64,000 nucleotides of DNA from Fibrobacter sp. UWP2 (lineage in GTDB: Bacteria; Fibrobacterota; Fibrobacteria; Fibrobacterales; Fibrobacteraceae): positions 1-64,000 of the forward strand of contig NZ_FQYM01000005.1 of the NCBI RefSeq assembly GCF_900141705.1, read 5' to 3'. The notes under the pieces were generated by a model. That model was not told where the DNA came from and did not search any database. It saw only the letters and a program-made list of their open reading frames with translations. The translations under genes were made by a program, and so were the position numbers. Below, one piece after another: positions 16,419-25,652 of this stretch (position 1 is the stretch's first letter; each line of letters starts with the position of its first letter).

Positions 16419-16433
16419 ATACACTTAGTGTAT
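16419..16433. promoter_or_regulatory. Inverted repeat upstream of the lichenase gene
   Basis: ATACAC-TTA-GTGTAT is followed by T5 and TATA, about 70 bases before the lichenase ATG and in the pflA/lichenase divergent region. It could be a weak terminator-like stem or an operator. Confidence 0.35.
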
Positions 16434-16503
16434 TTTTATATGTTGCGGCTATTTTCTGCGCGGCACAATCATAGTATCTTTAAAGGAGAAACGAGGATTT
16501 ACT

Positions 16504-17484
16504 ATGAAAAAGCTATTCACACTTTCTGCGTTTGTCTTTGCGGGCTGGATGATTTCTGCTTGCTCCGACGATAGTTCTAATAACCCCGCCACTCCCGAGA
16601 CTCCGGCTCCGGTGCCGGAGTCTTCGGATGCTCCGCTCCCTGCCGACCCGACTTCTTCGGATGCCGCCCTCCCGCCAGACCAGACGTTGAGTTCCGCGGC
16701 CCTGCCTGTGGAAGTCTCTTCTTCGAGCGCGGCGGTTAACCCGAACCAGACCTACACTTATTACGGCACCGAGTTGACTGGCAAGGATCAGTTCCTTTAC
16801 GGTCGTTTCGAGGCTCGCATGAAGATGGTTTCTTTCCCGGGTTCCGTGAGCTCGATGTTCCTCTACTACGATCCTTCGTACCTGCTGGGCGCCCAGCCGT
16901 GGAACGAAATCGATATCGAAGTTCTGGGCAAGAGCGATACGGTTTGGCAGGCGAACCTCATTACCCGCGAGCCCAACACCACCGAGAAGAAGAATGCGAA
17001 GATCACTTCTGAGACCAAGCACAATTTTGGTTTCGATGCGACTGCCGACTTCCATCTCTATGCCATTGTGTGGACGCCCGAGTACATCGCCTGGGAAATC
17101 GACAGCGTCGAGATCCGTCGCGATTCGATTGGCAATGCAGACAACCGCAAGCACGACCAGGTGGCCTTCATGAACCAGGAACAGTCCCTCCGCTTTAACG
17201 TGTGGATCTCGGGCAGCGCCAGCTGGGTCGGCAAGTTCACCGGTGAAGAACTCGCCGCGGGTCCGCAGATCCAGTACATTGACTACGTGCGCGCCTTTAC
17301 GTACGACACCACTTCCAAGGCTTTCACGCTTAAGTGGCAAGACGACTTCGATGGCGACGACCTCGATTGGGATCGCTGGTCCAGGGGCAACTGGGAAATG
17401 GAAAAGGTCACTTACCGCCCCGAGAACCTCGTGGTCAAGGACGGCATGGTGCAAATGATTTTGGATCGTGAAGCCGACCTGTAA
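16504..17484 (+). CDS. Circularly permuted GH16 lichenase (1,3-1,4-beta-glucanase) lipoprotein
   Basis: A signal peptide with lipobox 'ISAC', then a Pro/Ser-rich linker (~20-80), then a family-16 glycoside hydrolase domain. The catalytic motif is 'NEIDIEVLG' with Glu135 (nucleophile), Asp137 and Glu139 (acid/base); 'YGRFEARMKM' and 'SSMFLYYD' precede it. The strand block that is N-terminal in Bacillus lichenases ('WQDDFDGDDLDWDRWSRGNW...NLVVKDGMVQMIL') is at residues ~280-320, after the catalytic domain: the same natural circular permutation as the known F. succinogenes 1,3-1,4-beta-glucanase. It cleaves mixed-linkage beta-glucan at the cell surface. The ribosome-binding site is aaaggag; tandem terminators follow. 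Confidence 0.9.
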   Translation: MKKLFTLSAFVFAGWMISACSDDSSNNPATPETPAPVPESSDAPLPADPTSSDAALPPDQTLSSAALPVEVSSSSAAVNPNQTYTYYGTELTGKDQFLYGRFEARMKMVSFPGSVSSMFLYYDPSYLLGAQPWNEIDIEVLGKSDTVWQANLITREPNTTEKKNAKITSETKHNFGFDATADFHLYAIVWTPEYIAWEIDSVEIRRDSIGNADNRKHDQVAFMNQEQSLRFNVWISGSASWVGKFTGEELAAGPQIQYIDYVRAFTYDTTSKAFTLKWQDDFDGDDLDWDRWSRGNWEMEKVTYRPENLVVKDGMVQMILDREADL

Positions 17485-17515
17485 AAATTCTCTCTAAAAG
17501 CAGCCAGTAAAGAAA

Positions 17516-17580
17516 GCCCGGGCAAAAGCCCGGGCGTTCTTGTATGAACGAAAACCACCGACGTAGCCGGTGGTTTCCTT
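17516..17580 (+). terminator. Two tandem hairpins ending the lichenase transcript
   Basis: GCCCGGGC-AAAA-GCCCGGGC (17516-17535, followed by GTTCTT) and AAACCACCG-N7-CGGTGGTTT (17552-17576, followed by CCTTTT). The second has the better T tract. They also lie about 40 bases past the end of the convergent pflB gene and may serve both strands. Confidence 0.75.
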
Positions 17581-17620
17581 TTAAAGCCATAGGAGCGCGT
17601 TAACTGCGACCCGATTTGCC

Positions 17621-19882
17621 TTACAGCACGCCGTGTGCCTGGCGGGCAATCACGTCGAGCTGCTGTTCGCGGGTGAGCTTGATGAAGCGCACGGCGTAGC
17701 CGCTTACGCGGATGGTGAAGTTCTGGTATTCTTCCTTCTCTGGGTGCTCCATGGCGTCCTTCAGCTTTTCGATACCGAACACGTTCACGTTCAGGTGGTG
17801 ACTCGAGGTGCCAAAGTAGCCGTCCAGAACCTGCACCAGCTTGAGCGTGCGCTCGGCATCGTCGTGGCCGAGGGCCGCGGGGTTGATGGTCTGCGTGTTG
17901 CTGATGCCGTCGAGGGCGTAGTCGTACGGGAGCTTCGCCACCGACATGAGCGAGGCGATGAGGCCGTTCTTCTCGGCGCCGTAGCTCGGGTTCGCGCCCG
18001 GGGAGAGCGGCTCGCCTTTTTTGCGGCCGTCGGGGAGCGTGCCCGTCGCCTTGCCGTACACTACGTTGCTCGTAATCGTGAGGATGGAGGTCGTGGGTTC
18101 GGAGTGACGGTAGGTCGGGTTGTGCTTGATCTTGGCCATGAAGGTCTTGAGGAGCCACACGGCAATGTCGTCGGCGCGGTCGTCGTCGTTTCCATAGCGC
18201 GGGAAGTCTCCCTCGATCTGGAAGTCCTCGGCAAGTCCGGTCTCCTTGTCGCGGATGACCTTCACCTTGGCGTACTTCACGGCACAAAGGCTGTCGACCA
18301 CGTGGCTGAATCCTGCAATGCCTGTCGCGAATGTGCGGCGCACGTTCGTGTCGATGAGGGCCATTTCGGCGGCCTCGTAGTAATACTTGTCGTGCATGTA
18401 GTGGATGAGGTTCAGGGTATTCACGTACAGGCGGGCAAGCCAGTCGAGGTACAGGTCGAACTTGTGCACCAGCTCGTCGTAGTCCAGGTACTCGCTGGTG
18501 ATGGGCGGGTACTCGGGGCCAATCTGCTGACCGCGGCAAATGCATTCATCCTTGCCGCCGTTGATGGCGTAAAGGAGTGCCTTCGCAAGGTTCGCGCGAG
18601 CGCCAAAGAACTGCATCTCCTTGCCGGTCTGGGTGGCCGAGACGCAGCAGCAAATGCTGTAGTCGTCGCCCCAGATCGGGCGCATGGTTTCGTCGTTCTC
18701 GTACTGGATGGCGCTGGTCTTCACCGAGATCTCGGCGGCGAACTTCTTGAAGTTCTCGGGCAGACGCGGGCTGTAGAGCACCGTGAGGTTCGGTTCGGGC
18801 GAGGGACCCATGTTCACGAGCGTGTGCAAAAAGCGGTAGTCGGTCTTGGTCACCATGTGGCGGCCGTCTTGGCCGAGGCCGGCGACTTCGAGCGTCGCCC
18901 ACACCGGGTCACCGCTAAACAGTTCGTTGTAGCTAGTGATGCGGGCGAACTTCACCATGCGGAGCTTCATTACCAGGTGGTCGATGAGTTCCTGGGCTTC
19001 GCTCTCGGTGAGGATGCCGGCCTTGAGGTCGCGTTCAAAGTAAATGTCGAGGAATGTTGAAACACGGCCAACACTCATGGCGGCGCCGTTTTGCGTCTTG
19101 ATGGCAGCGAGGTAGCCAAAGTACAACCACTGCACGGCTTCACGTGCATTTTTCGCGGGCTTGGAAATGTCGTAGCCGTAAATCTTCGCCATGGCCTTCA
19201 TGCCTTCGAGCGCCTTGATCTGCTCGGCGAGTTCCTCGCGCAGGCGTACGACCTCTTCGGTCATGTCGGATTCGTCGGAGAGGGCTTTGTCAGCTTTCTT
19301 TTTCTCGATCAGGTAGTCTACGCCATAGAGGGCGACACGGCGGTAGTCGCCCACGATACGACCGCGACCGTAGGTGTCGGGAAGACCCGTGATGATGTGC
19401 GCCTTGCGTGCGGCGCGCATGGCGGGGGTGTATGCGTCGAACACGCCCTGGTTGTGCGTCTTGTGATAATCGGTAAAGATGTGGTGCAGTTCCTTGCTCG
19501 GTGTGTAGCCGTAGTTCATGCAGCTTTCTTCGGCCATCTTGATGCCGCCGAACGGCATGAAGGCGCGCTTGAGCGGCTTGTCGGTCTGCAGGCCCACAAT
19601 CTTCTCGAGGTCTTTGGATCCTTCGGCGATGTAGCCGGCAGCATGGCTCGTGAGGCCAGACACAACGTCGGTGTCCATGTCGAGGACGCCGCCCTTGGCG
19701 ATTTCCTGCTTCTGCAGGTCCTGGACCTCGTTCCAAAGTTTGGTCGTGGCCTCGGTCGGGCCAGCGAGGAACGACTTGTCCCCATCGTACTGCGTGTAGT
19801 TCTTCTGGATGAACGTGCGCACGTTGACTTCTTCTTTCCAGCGCTGTCCAGCGAAACCTTTCCACTCTTCTTTATCTACCAT
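17621..19882 (-). CDS. pflB: Formate C-acetyltransferase (pyruvate formate-lyase)
   Basis: Converts pyruvate and CoA to acetyl-CoA and formate, a central step of anaerobic mixed-acid fermentation. The length of 753 is typical (E. coli 760). Catalytic adjacent cysteines are in '[28 protein letters not shown]'; the glycyl-radical site is '[21 protein letters not shown]' near the C-terminus; '[15 protein letters not shown]' and '[13 protein letters not shown]' are family blocks. The ribosome-binding site is GAGGAAAT. Its promoter carries a palindromic operator-like site (20001-20015). Activation is by the pflA product nearby. Confidence 0.97.
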   Translation of the reverse strand: MVDKEEWKGFAGQRWKEEVNVRTFIQKNYTQYDGDKSFLAGPTEATTKLWNEVQDLQKQEIAKGGVLDMDTDVVSGLTSHAAGYIAEGSKDLEKIVGLQTDKPLKRAFMPFGGIKMAEESCMNYGYTPSKELHHIFTDYHKTHNQGVFDAYTPAMRAARKAHIITGLPDTYGRGRIVGDYRRVALYGVDYLIEKKKADKALSDESDMTEEVVRLREELAEQIKALEGMKAMAKIYGYDISKPAKNAREAVQWLYFGYLAAIKTQNGAAMSVGRVSTFLDIYFERDLKAGILTESEAQELIDHLVMKLRMVKFARITSYNELFSGDPVWATLEVAGLGQDGRHMVTKTDYRFLHTLVNMGPSPEPNLTVLYSPRLPENFKKFAAEISVKTSAIQYENDETMRPIWGDDYSICCCVSATQTGKEMQFFGARANLAKALLYAINGGKDECICRGQQIGPEYPPITSEYLDYDELVHKFDLYLDWLARLYVNTLNLIHYMHDKYYYEAAEMALIDTNVRRTFATGIAGFSHVVDSLCAVKYAKVKVIRDKETGLAEDFQIEGDFPRYGNDDDRADDIAVWLLKTFMAKIKHNPTYRHSEPTTSILTITSNVVYGKATGTLPDGRKKGEPLSPGANPSYGAEKNGLIASLMSVAKLPYDYALDGISNTQTINPAALGHDDAERTLKLVQVLDGYFGTSSHHLNVNVFGIEKLKDAMEHPEKEEYQNFTIRVSGYAVRFIKLTREQQLDVIARQAHGVL

Positions 19883-20000
19883 ATTTCCTCTTTTGTGCAG
19901 TGACCTGCATTTCTTTGCTATTTGAATACACCATCAAATTTACCAAAAGAAAGCGCGGTCCGATGCTCGTTTTTGGGTGCCGTTTGCATTTGTTTTGATT

Positions 20001-20043
20001 TTGTAATCATTACAAATATAGATAATAAATTAACAAAACGCAA
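20001..20043 (-). promoter_or_regulatory. pflB promoter with palindrome over the start point
   Basis: On the minus strand a -35 TTGCGT (20038-20043), a 17-base spacer and a -10 TATATT (20015-20020) lead to pflB. TTGTAATCATTACAA (20001-20015), a 7-bp-arm palindrome, begins at the last base of the -10. That position suits a repressor. The half-site TTGTAA/TTACAA resembles the repeats at glnN (5239, 5268) and 9985. The remaining ~300-base pflB-alaS gap shows no gene. Confidence 0.55.
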
Positions 20044-20188
20044 CAACTTTTTAAAATATTTTTGTAAGTCGTTGATGGCTATGGATTTGAAGCTCCAGGG
20101 GGTGATTGGGGGTCGGTTCAGGACCGCACCCGCTTAGAGGCAACGTTTTTTTTCTAAATTTACGCCCGAAAAATAAAAGGGACACATT

Positions 20189-22840
20189 ATGCCTACTATG
20201 ACTTCTGCGCAGGTGCGCGAATCTTTCATCAAGTTCTTTGAATCCAAGGGCCACCTCTTCGTGCGTTCTTCGCCGGTGGTCCCGCATGACGACCCGACGC
20301 TCATGTTCACGAACGCGGGCATGAACCAGTTCAAGGCAATTTTCCTTGGCGACAATCCGAAGGGTTGGAAGCGCGTATGCAACAGCCAGAAGTGCCTCCG
20401 CGTGTCCGGTAAGCACAACGACCTCGACGTGGTGGGCCGCGACAACTACCACCACACCTTCTTCGAGATGCTCGGCAACTGGAGCTTCGGCGACTACTAC
20501 AAGAAAGAAGCCATTGCCTGGGCTTGGGAACTCTTGACCGAAGTTTGGAAGCTCCCGAAGGAACGCCTCTTTGCTACGGTCTATCAGGACGATGACGAAG
20601 CCTGGCAGATTTGGAAGGACGTGTCCGGCCTTCCGGATGACCGCATCATGCGCTTCGACGCTCACAGCAACTTCTGGGAAATGGGCGACACCGGTCCGTG
20701 CGGCCCTTGCTCCGAAATCCATTACGACCGCGGCGACCTCGCTACGCAGGCCGAAACGTTCAAGGACCCCATCAAGGGCGTGAACGGCGAAAACGACCGC
20801 TACATCGAAATCTGGAACAACGTGTTCATGCAGTACGAACGCGTGAGCGACGGAAGCTTGATTCCGCTGAAGTCAAAGAACGTCGATACCGGTATGGGTT
20901 TCGAACGTATCTGCGCTATTCTGCAGGGCAAGACCAGCAACTACGACACCGACGTGTTCACCCCGATTATCGCAAAGATTGCTGAACTCAGTGGCGTGCC
21001 GTACAACGATGGCGAAGCCGGTACTCCGCACCGCGTGATTGCCGACCACATCCGCGCTATTTCTTTTGCTATTGCCGACGGTGCCTTGCCGAGCAACGAA
21101 GGTCGTGGCTACGTGCTCCGCCGCATTTTGCGCCGTGCTAGCCGCTTTGCCCGCCTGCTCGGCCAGAAGAAGCCGTTCATTTGCCAGCTCGTGCAGGTGC
21201 TTGCCGACACGATGGGCGACGCCTTCCCGGAAATCCGCGAACGCAAGGAATTCGTTGCCTCCGTGATCAAGAGCGAAGAAGAAAGCTTTATCCGCACGCT
21301 CGACGCCGGTCTCGAACGCTTCGCCGCCATTTCCGCCGACTTGAAGAAGGGCGACAAGATTCCGGGCGACAAGGTGTTCCTCCTTTACGATACCTACGGA
21401 TTCCCGCCGGACCTCACCGGTATTCTCGCCGAAGAAAAGGGCCTCCTGATTGACGAAGAAGGCTACGAGAAGTGCATGGAAGAACAGAAGGCCCGCGCCC
21501 GCGCCAACATGAAGCAGGGCATCAACACGATGGGTACCGAAGGCTGGACACAGTACAGCGAAGAAAGCACCAAGTTCGTGGGCTATGAACTCTCCGCTTG
21601 CGAAACGAAGGTCGTGCGCTGGCGCGAAGACAAGGGCGTGCTCTCCATCGTGCTTGAAACTTCTCCGTTCTACGCCGAAATGGGTGGCCAGGTCGGCGAT
21701 AAGGGTACGCTCGTTTCTGGCGACCTCGAAATTGACGTATTTGACACCGTGAAGGTGAACGACACCGCCCTCTGCCGCGGCAAGGTAAAGAAGGGTACGG
21801 CAAACGAAGAAACGATGGGTGCCGTCTTTATGGCTACCGTCGATAACGAACGCCGTAACGACATCCGCAAGAACCACTCCGCCACCCACTTGCTGCAGGC
21901 CGCGCTCCGCCAGGTGCTCGGCACTCACGTGCAGCAGCAGGGTAGCTTCGTTTCCAACGAACTCCTCCGCTTTGACTTCAGCCACTTCAATGCGATGACC
22001 GCCGAAGAAATCCAGAAGGTGGAAGACATCGTGAACGCGAAGGTCATGGAATGCCTCCCGGTCAACACCCAGGTGATGGGCGTCGACGAAGCCAAGGCCA
22101 GCGGTGCCATGGCTCTGTTCGGCGAAAAGTATGGCGACGAAGTCCGCGTGGTGAAGATGGGCTGCGCGAACGAAGAGTTCTCCAAGGAACTCTGCGGTGG
22201 CTTGCACGTGCAGAACACCGGTAACATCGGCCTCGTGAAGATTATCTCTGAATCTAGCGTATCCGCAGGCGTGCGCCGTATCGAAGCGGTCTCTGGCCGT
22301 GGCGCCTTGAGCCTCCTCCGCGCCGGTACGCAGATTCTCACGGCTCTCCGCGAACAGCTCCGCTGCAAGGACGCCGAAGTTCTCGATCGCATTCAGCAGT
22401 CCTTCGCCAAGACGCAGAACCTCGAAAAGAGCCTGCAGTCCGTGAAGCTGGAACTTGCAACGCTTGCCGCTGCCGAACTCCTGAACGGCGGCATCAACGT
22501 GATGGGCGTGAACCTCTACGTTCGCGAACTCGCTTTGCCGGACGAAAAGTACAAGAACTTGCTGGACGGCGTTCAGAACAAACTCGACACCGATAGCGTC
22601 GCCGTGATTGCCAACAAGGATAACGGTGCCGGTAGCATCGCCGTGATGGTGGGCAAGAATGTTCAGGCCAAGGGCATCAAGGCCGGCGACCTCGTGAAGG
22701 ACCTCGCCGCTGCTTGCGGTGGCCGTGGCGGTGGACGCCCGGACCGCGCTCAGGCCGGCACCAAGGAAGTCGACAAGATTGCCGGTGCTATTGCCAACGC
22801 CAACAACTGGATCAGAGCTAAACTGACCGCTCAGCCCTAA
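20189..22840 (+). CDS. alaS: Alanyl-tRNA synthetase
   Basis: Class II synthetase charging tRNA-Ala with alanine. 883 residues (E. coli 876). N-terminal catalytic core 'RESFIKFFESKGH', 'LMFTNAGMNQFK', 'DNYHHTFFEMLGNWSFGDYYKKEAI'; the 'GRGYVLRRILRRASRFARLLG' block; the editing domain with zinc ligands 'HSATHLLQAALRQVLG' and 'ELCGGLHVQNTGNIG'; the C-terminal DHHA1-type domain 'AACGGRGGGRPDRAQAG'. The ribosome-binding site is aaaaggga. A bidirectional terminator follows. Divergent from pflB. Confidence 0.98.
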   Translation: MPTMTSAQVRESFIKFFESKGHLFVRSSPVVPHDDPTLMFTNAGMNQFKAIFLGDNPKGWKRVCNSQKCLRVSGKHNDLDVVGRDNYHHTFFEMLGNWSFGDYYKKEAIAWAWELLTEVWKLPKERLFATVYQDDDEAWQIWKDVSGLPDDRIMRFDAHSNFWEMGDTGPCGPCSEIHYDRGDLATQAETFKDPIKGVNGENDRYIEIWNNVFMQYERVSDGSLIPLKSKNVDTGMGFERICAILQGKTSNYDTDVFTPIIAKIAELSGVPYNDGEAGTPHRVIADHIRAISFAIADGALPSNEGRGYVLRRILRRASRFARLLGQKKPFICQLVQVLADTMGDAFPEIRERKEFVASVIKSEEESFIRTLDAGLERFAAISADLKKGDKIPGDKVFLLYDTYGFPPDLTGILAEEKGLLIDEEGYEKCMEEQKARARANMKQGINTMGTEGWTQYSEESTKFVGYELSACETKVVRWREDKGVLSIVLETSPFYAEMGGQVGDKGTLVSGDLEIDVFDTVKVNDTALCRGKVKKGTANEETMGAVFMATVDNERRNDIRKNHSATHLLQAALRQVLGTHVQQQGSFVSNELLRFDFSHFNAMTAEEIQKVEDIVNAKVMECLPVNTQVMGVDEAKASGAMALFGEKYGDEVRVVKMGCANEEFSKELCGGLHVQNTGNIGLVKIISESSVSAGVRRIEAVSGRGALSLLRAGTQILTALREQLRCKDAEVLDRIQQSFAKTQNLEKSLQSVKLELATLAAAELLNGGINVMGVNLYVRELALPDEKYKNLLDGVQNKLDTDSVAVIANKDNGAGSIAVMVGKNVQAKGIKAGDLVKDLAAACGGRGGGRPDRAQAGTKEVDKIAGAIANANNWIRAKLTAQP

Positions 22841-22892
22841 GTTCAGAAATGAACTTGTGATTGGGCTTCGCTCCCACCAAAGTCAAAGCGTA

Positions 22893-22926
22893 AAAAAAGA
22901 GTCCCCTTGCAGGGGCTCTTTTTTGT
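22893..22926. terminator. Bidirectional terminator after alaS
   Basis: AAAAAAAGAGTCCCC-TTG-CAGGGGCTCTTTTTT: an 8-bp GC-rich stem with an A tract on the left and a T6 tract on the right. It works for alaS and is usable from the other strand. Confidence 0.85.
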
Positions 22927-22939
22927 TTAAATTTATACC

Positions 22940-23542
22940 ATGCTTTTTGCGATAGACATGCTCGGGACGCTGGCGTTCGCCATAACGGGGGCCTACAAGG
23001 GAATCCGCTACAACCTGGATTGGCTCGGCATTCTCATTATGTCCATTGCGACGGGCGTGGGCGGCGGCATCGTGCGCGATGTGCTTTTGGGCGAGACTCC
23101 GCCGGTCGCTTTGCGGAGCCCCACCTATATCGTGGTGTGCGCGGTCGCTTGTGCGGCGATGATCGGTGCGAAGAAGGCATTGACGGCGAGCTGGGCCTTT
23201 GTGTTGGTGGCCGACGCGCTCGGGCTCGGGTTCTTTACGGCGGTGGGGGCGAGCAAGGCCGCGGCCCTGGACGCAGGGCCGGTTGCCGTCATTTTCATGG
23301 CGGCAATAACGGCGGCGGGTGGCGGACTTATCCGCGATGTGCTGGTTCGTGAAATCCCGCAGATTTTAAAGAGCGACTTTTATGCGACGGCAGCAATCCT
23401 GGGCGGAATCCTTTTCGTGGTGCTCCCGTATGTCGGCGTGCCGCACATGGAGGCGCGTATTGTCGTGACGACGGCCTTCACCTTCCTTTTGCGCTTGATT
23501 GCAATGCGCAAAAAGATGCACCTTCCGCATACGCGTAAGTGA
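22940..23542 (+). CDS. TRIC-family (YadS/UPF0126) membrane cation channel
   Basis: 200 residues and about seven transmembrane helices, with the internal duplication of the family: 'GTLAFAITGAYKGIRYNLDWLGILIMSIATGVGGGIVRDVLLGETPP' and 'GLGFFTAVGASKAAALDAGPVAVIFMAAITAAGGGLIRDVLVREIP'. The GGGxxRD motifs in both halves mark the bacterial trimeric intracellular cation channel (formerly UPF0126). The physiological role in bacteria is thought to be potassium or other monovalent cation conduction. No ribosome-binding site is seen; an A/T-rich TTTAAATTTATACC lies directly before the ATG, suggesting a near-leaderless message. Confidence 0.9.
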   Translation: MLFAIDMLGTLAFAITGAYKGIRYNLDWLGILIMSIATGVGGGIVRDVLLGETPPVALRSPTYIVVCAVACAAMIGAKKALTASWAFVLVADALGLGFFTAVGASKAAALDAGPVAVIFMAAITAAGGGLIRDVLVREIPQILKSDFYATAAILGGILFVVLPYVGVPHMEARIVVTTAFTFLLRLIAMRKKMHLPHTRK

Positions 23543-23562
23543 TTTGCGACGCTGTTGCAGCG

Positions 23563-24597
23563 TCATCCTAGAATTTTTTTGAAAGATTCCTTTTCGCGGC
23601 CAAGGTCAAGCTCTGGGATTTCTGCTTCAAGTCGTTCCGCTTCGGCGAGGTACTTGTTTGCGAACTCGACCGCCTTGGCACTCCCGTCGTTTACGATGCG
23701 GTGACTTGCCGCCTTCATGAACTTCTCGACGCGCTTTGTGTTCGCGATGGTTGCCTCGTCAAAGTACGTCTGTTGCATGCGCTCAAAAATATAATCCTCG
23801 GCTGTTGCAGACAAATGAATCATGTCGTTTGCGTAAAAGCGGTAGTCGCGCAGTTCGTCCATCACGATTTCGTAACTCGGGAAGTAGCTTGCCACGGCGC
23901 GGTTCTCGCAGGCAACTTGTGCTAGGGTCCGGTCGATGGCGAGTTGCAGGGTCGCCTTTGAGAGTGTGTTCCCATGGGCCCCGTCGCCCATGTGCCTAAG
24001 CGGCGACACGGTAAAGACGACATGCATTTTGGGGTTGATGCTTTTGAGCTTGGCGAGGGTGTTTTCCATTGCCGCCGTCGCTTCGTCAACGGTAATGAGC
24101 CTGCGTTCAAAGAGGTCCGTATTTTGCCGGTGGCAGTTCGCGACGGCTCGACCGTCCTCTTTTAAAAAATACACGTAGGCGCTCCCGAGCGTGATGAACA
24201 CGATGTCGGCGGTTTTCAAGAATTCACGGGCGCGGTTCCTGGCGCGTTCTAGCCTCGCGATGCATTCGTCGCGTGTCGTGGTGGAGAGCGAACCGTGCGC
24301 ATCCCAGCTGCTCCACTTTTCGCCGTCAAAGAACACGCGGTCGGTGCAGTTCAAATTTGTGCCGCAGTCCTCACTGGCGGTGCGGTTGTAGCCCTCGCCG
24401 GCGACTGCCTCCACCGTCTGTTCTATGGATAGTGGGTTGTAGATAATCCCGAGGGGGTTCACCAACGTGCGAAATCCAAGCCCGGTAAACTTGGAGGCAA
24501 TGTTCTCTGCAAAGCACGACCCGAAAAACGCGATGCGGCTCGTGTAATCGATGCGAATGCTCGATGCGGGAATGTCGATTTTGGTGAAAAGTTCCAT
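23563..24597 (-). CDS. GSCFA-domain protein (SGNH-like)
   Basis: The domain name motif is visible: 'RIAFFGSCFAENIASKFTGLGF' at residues ~22-43, followed by 'NPLGIIYNPLSIEQTVEA', 'DIVFITLGSAYVYF' and 'VVFTVSPLRHMGDG'; 'FYANDMIHLSATAEDYIFE' would supply the catalytic Asp/His near the end. The family is SGNH-like and of unknown substrate, common in Bacteroidetes. There is no signal peptide, so it is cytosolic. Convergent with the TRIC gene, ending 20 bases from it. The last 60 residues are acidic and helical. Confidence 0.88.
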   Translation of the reverse strand: MELFTKIDIPASSIRIDYTSRIAFFGSCFAENIASKFTGLGFRTLVNPLGIIYNPLSIEQTVEAVAGEGYNRTASEDCGTNLNCTDRVFFDGEKWSSWDAHGSLSTTTRDECIARLERARNRAREFLKTADIVFITLGSAYVYFLKEDGRAVANCHRQNTDLFERRLITVDEATAAMENTLAKLKSINPKMHVVFTVSPLRHMGDGAHGNTLSKATLQLAIDRTLAQVACENRAVASYFPSYEIVMDELRDYRFYANDMIHLSATAEDYIFERMQQTYFDEATIANTKRVEKFMKAASHRIVNDGSAKAVEFANKYLAEAERLEAEIPELDLGREKESFKKILG

Positions 24598-24733
24598 GCC
24601 GTAAATATAGGTAAAGGCGGGCTCCTTGAAAATAAGCGCGACTTTGCATTGTAGAAAAATGCATGTTTTTTATGATTTTTTAAATAACTGTTGAAATTTG
24701 AATAAAAACGCAATTTTTGTATTGCAAAATAAG

Positions 24734-24761
24734 TTGACTTTTGCGGAATAAGAGGTATATT
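24734..24761 (+). promoter_or_regulatory. Promoter TTGACT-16-TATATT for the TIGR02147 operon
   Basis: TTGACT at 24734-24739 and TATATT at 24756-24761 with 16-base spacing precede the TIGR02147 gene by 45 bases. Confidence 0.6.
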
Positions 24762-24806
24762 TGGTAACGTGAAGCCGTCGGAAGCGGGGCCTTGTCAGGA
24801 GGAAAA

Positions 24807-25637
24807 ATGAAAGATGTCTTTGAATATACGGGCTACCGCCAGTATATTGCGGATTATTACGCCGAAAGGAAGGTGAAGTCTGCGTTTACCTGGCGGGAGT
24901 TCGCAAGGGTGGCGGGGTTCTCCTCGTCGGTCCACTTGAAGTATGTGAGCGAGGGGCGTTTCAACCTGGGCGAAGATGCCGCCGAGCGTGTGGCCAAGGC
25001 CATGGGGCTAAGCGGGAACCGGCTGGAATATTTTCGCGCGATGGTGGAGTTTGACCATGCAAAAACGGATGCCGAAAAGAAGGCCGCTTACGGCAAGATG
25101 ATTTCGATTGCCAAGGCGCACAAGGCGAAGGTCCTGGAAGGCGATTCGTTCCGTTTTTTCAGTGACTGGAAAAATCCGGTCATTCGCGAACTCGCGCCTG
25201 CCATGCCGGGGGCAAAACCCTTGGCCCTTGCCCATGCTTGCCGCGAAAAGATAACGGCGGCCGAGGTGAGCGAAACCTTGAATTTCTTGGTCAAGGCGGG
25301 CTTGCTCCAAAAAGACGATGTCGGCAACTATACGCAAACCGAAAAGTCGGTGACGACGGGCCCTATGGAAGTAACGCCTGTCGCCGTTCGCGGGATGCTC
25401 CGCCAAATGGGCGAGTTCGCCCTTGACGCGATCGAGGGCGTTCCGCAAGCGGAACGGCATTTTTCGGGTGTTACGCTGGGCGTTACGCACGAAGCTTACG
25501 ACGAAATTGTGCAAGTGATTGCCGAGTGCCGTAAAAAGGTAATCGCAATCGCGACTAGGGATTCTGCGGCAGACGAGGTGTACCGCTTGAACATGCAGTT
25601 TTTCCCGATGACAAACATCAAGGGTTTAAAAAAATAA
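24807..25637 (+). CDS. TIGR02147 family protein (Fibrobacter-type putative regulator)
   Basis: It starts 'MKDVFEYTGYRQYIADYYAERK' with an excellent ribosome-binding site (AGGAGG) 6 bases before ATG 24807. The N-terminal ~70 residues look like a helix-turn-helix ('FTWREFARVAGFSSSVHLKYVSEGRFNLGEDAAERVAKAMGL'), and the C-terminal half has 'AAEVSETLNFLVKAGLLQKDD' and 'HFSGVTLGVTHEAYDEIVQVIAECRKKVIAIA', the TIGR02147 pattern described from F. succinogenes. Probably a transcriptional regulator with a ligand-binding C-terminal part. It lies 15 bases before a FISUMP lipoprotein gene, with which it almost surely shares a message. Confidence 0.88.
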   Translation: MKDVFEYTGYRQYIADYYAERKVKSAFTWREFARVAGFSSSVHLKYVSEGRFNLGEDAAERVAKAMGLSGNRLEYFRAMVEFDHAKTDAEKKAAYGKMISIAKAHKAKVLEGDSFRFFSDWKNPVIRELAPAMPGAKPLALAHACREKITAAEVSETLNFLVKAGLLQKDDVGNYTQTEKSVTTGPMEVTPVAVRGMLRQMGEFALDAIEGVPQAERHFSGVTLGVTHEAYDEIVQVIAECRKKVIAIATRDSAADEVYRLNMQFFPMTNIKGLKK

Positions 25638-25652
25638 AACGAGGAGGACGTC

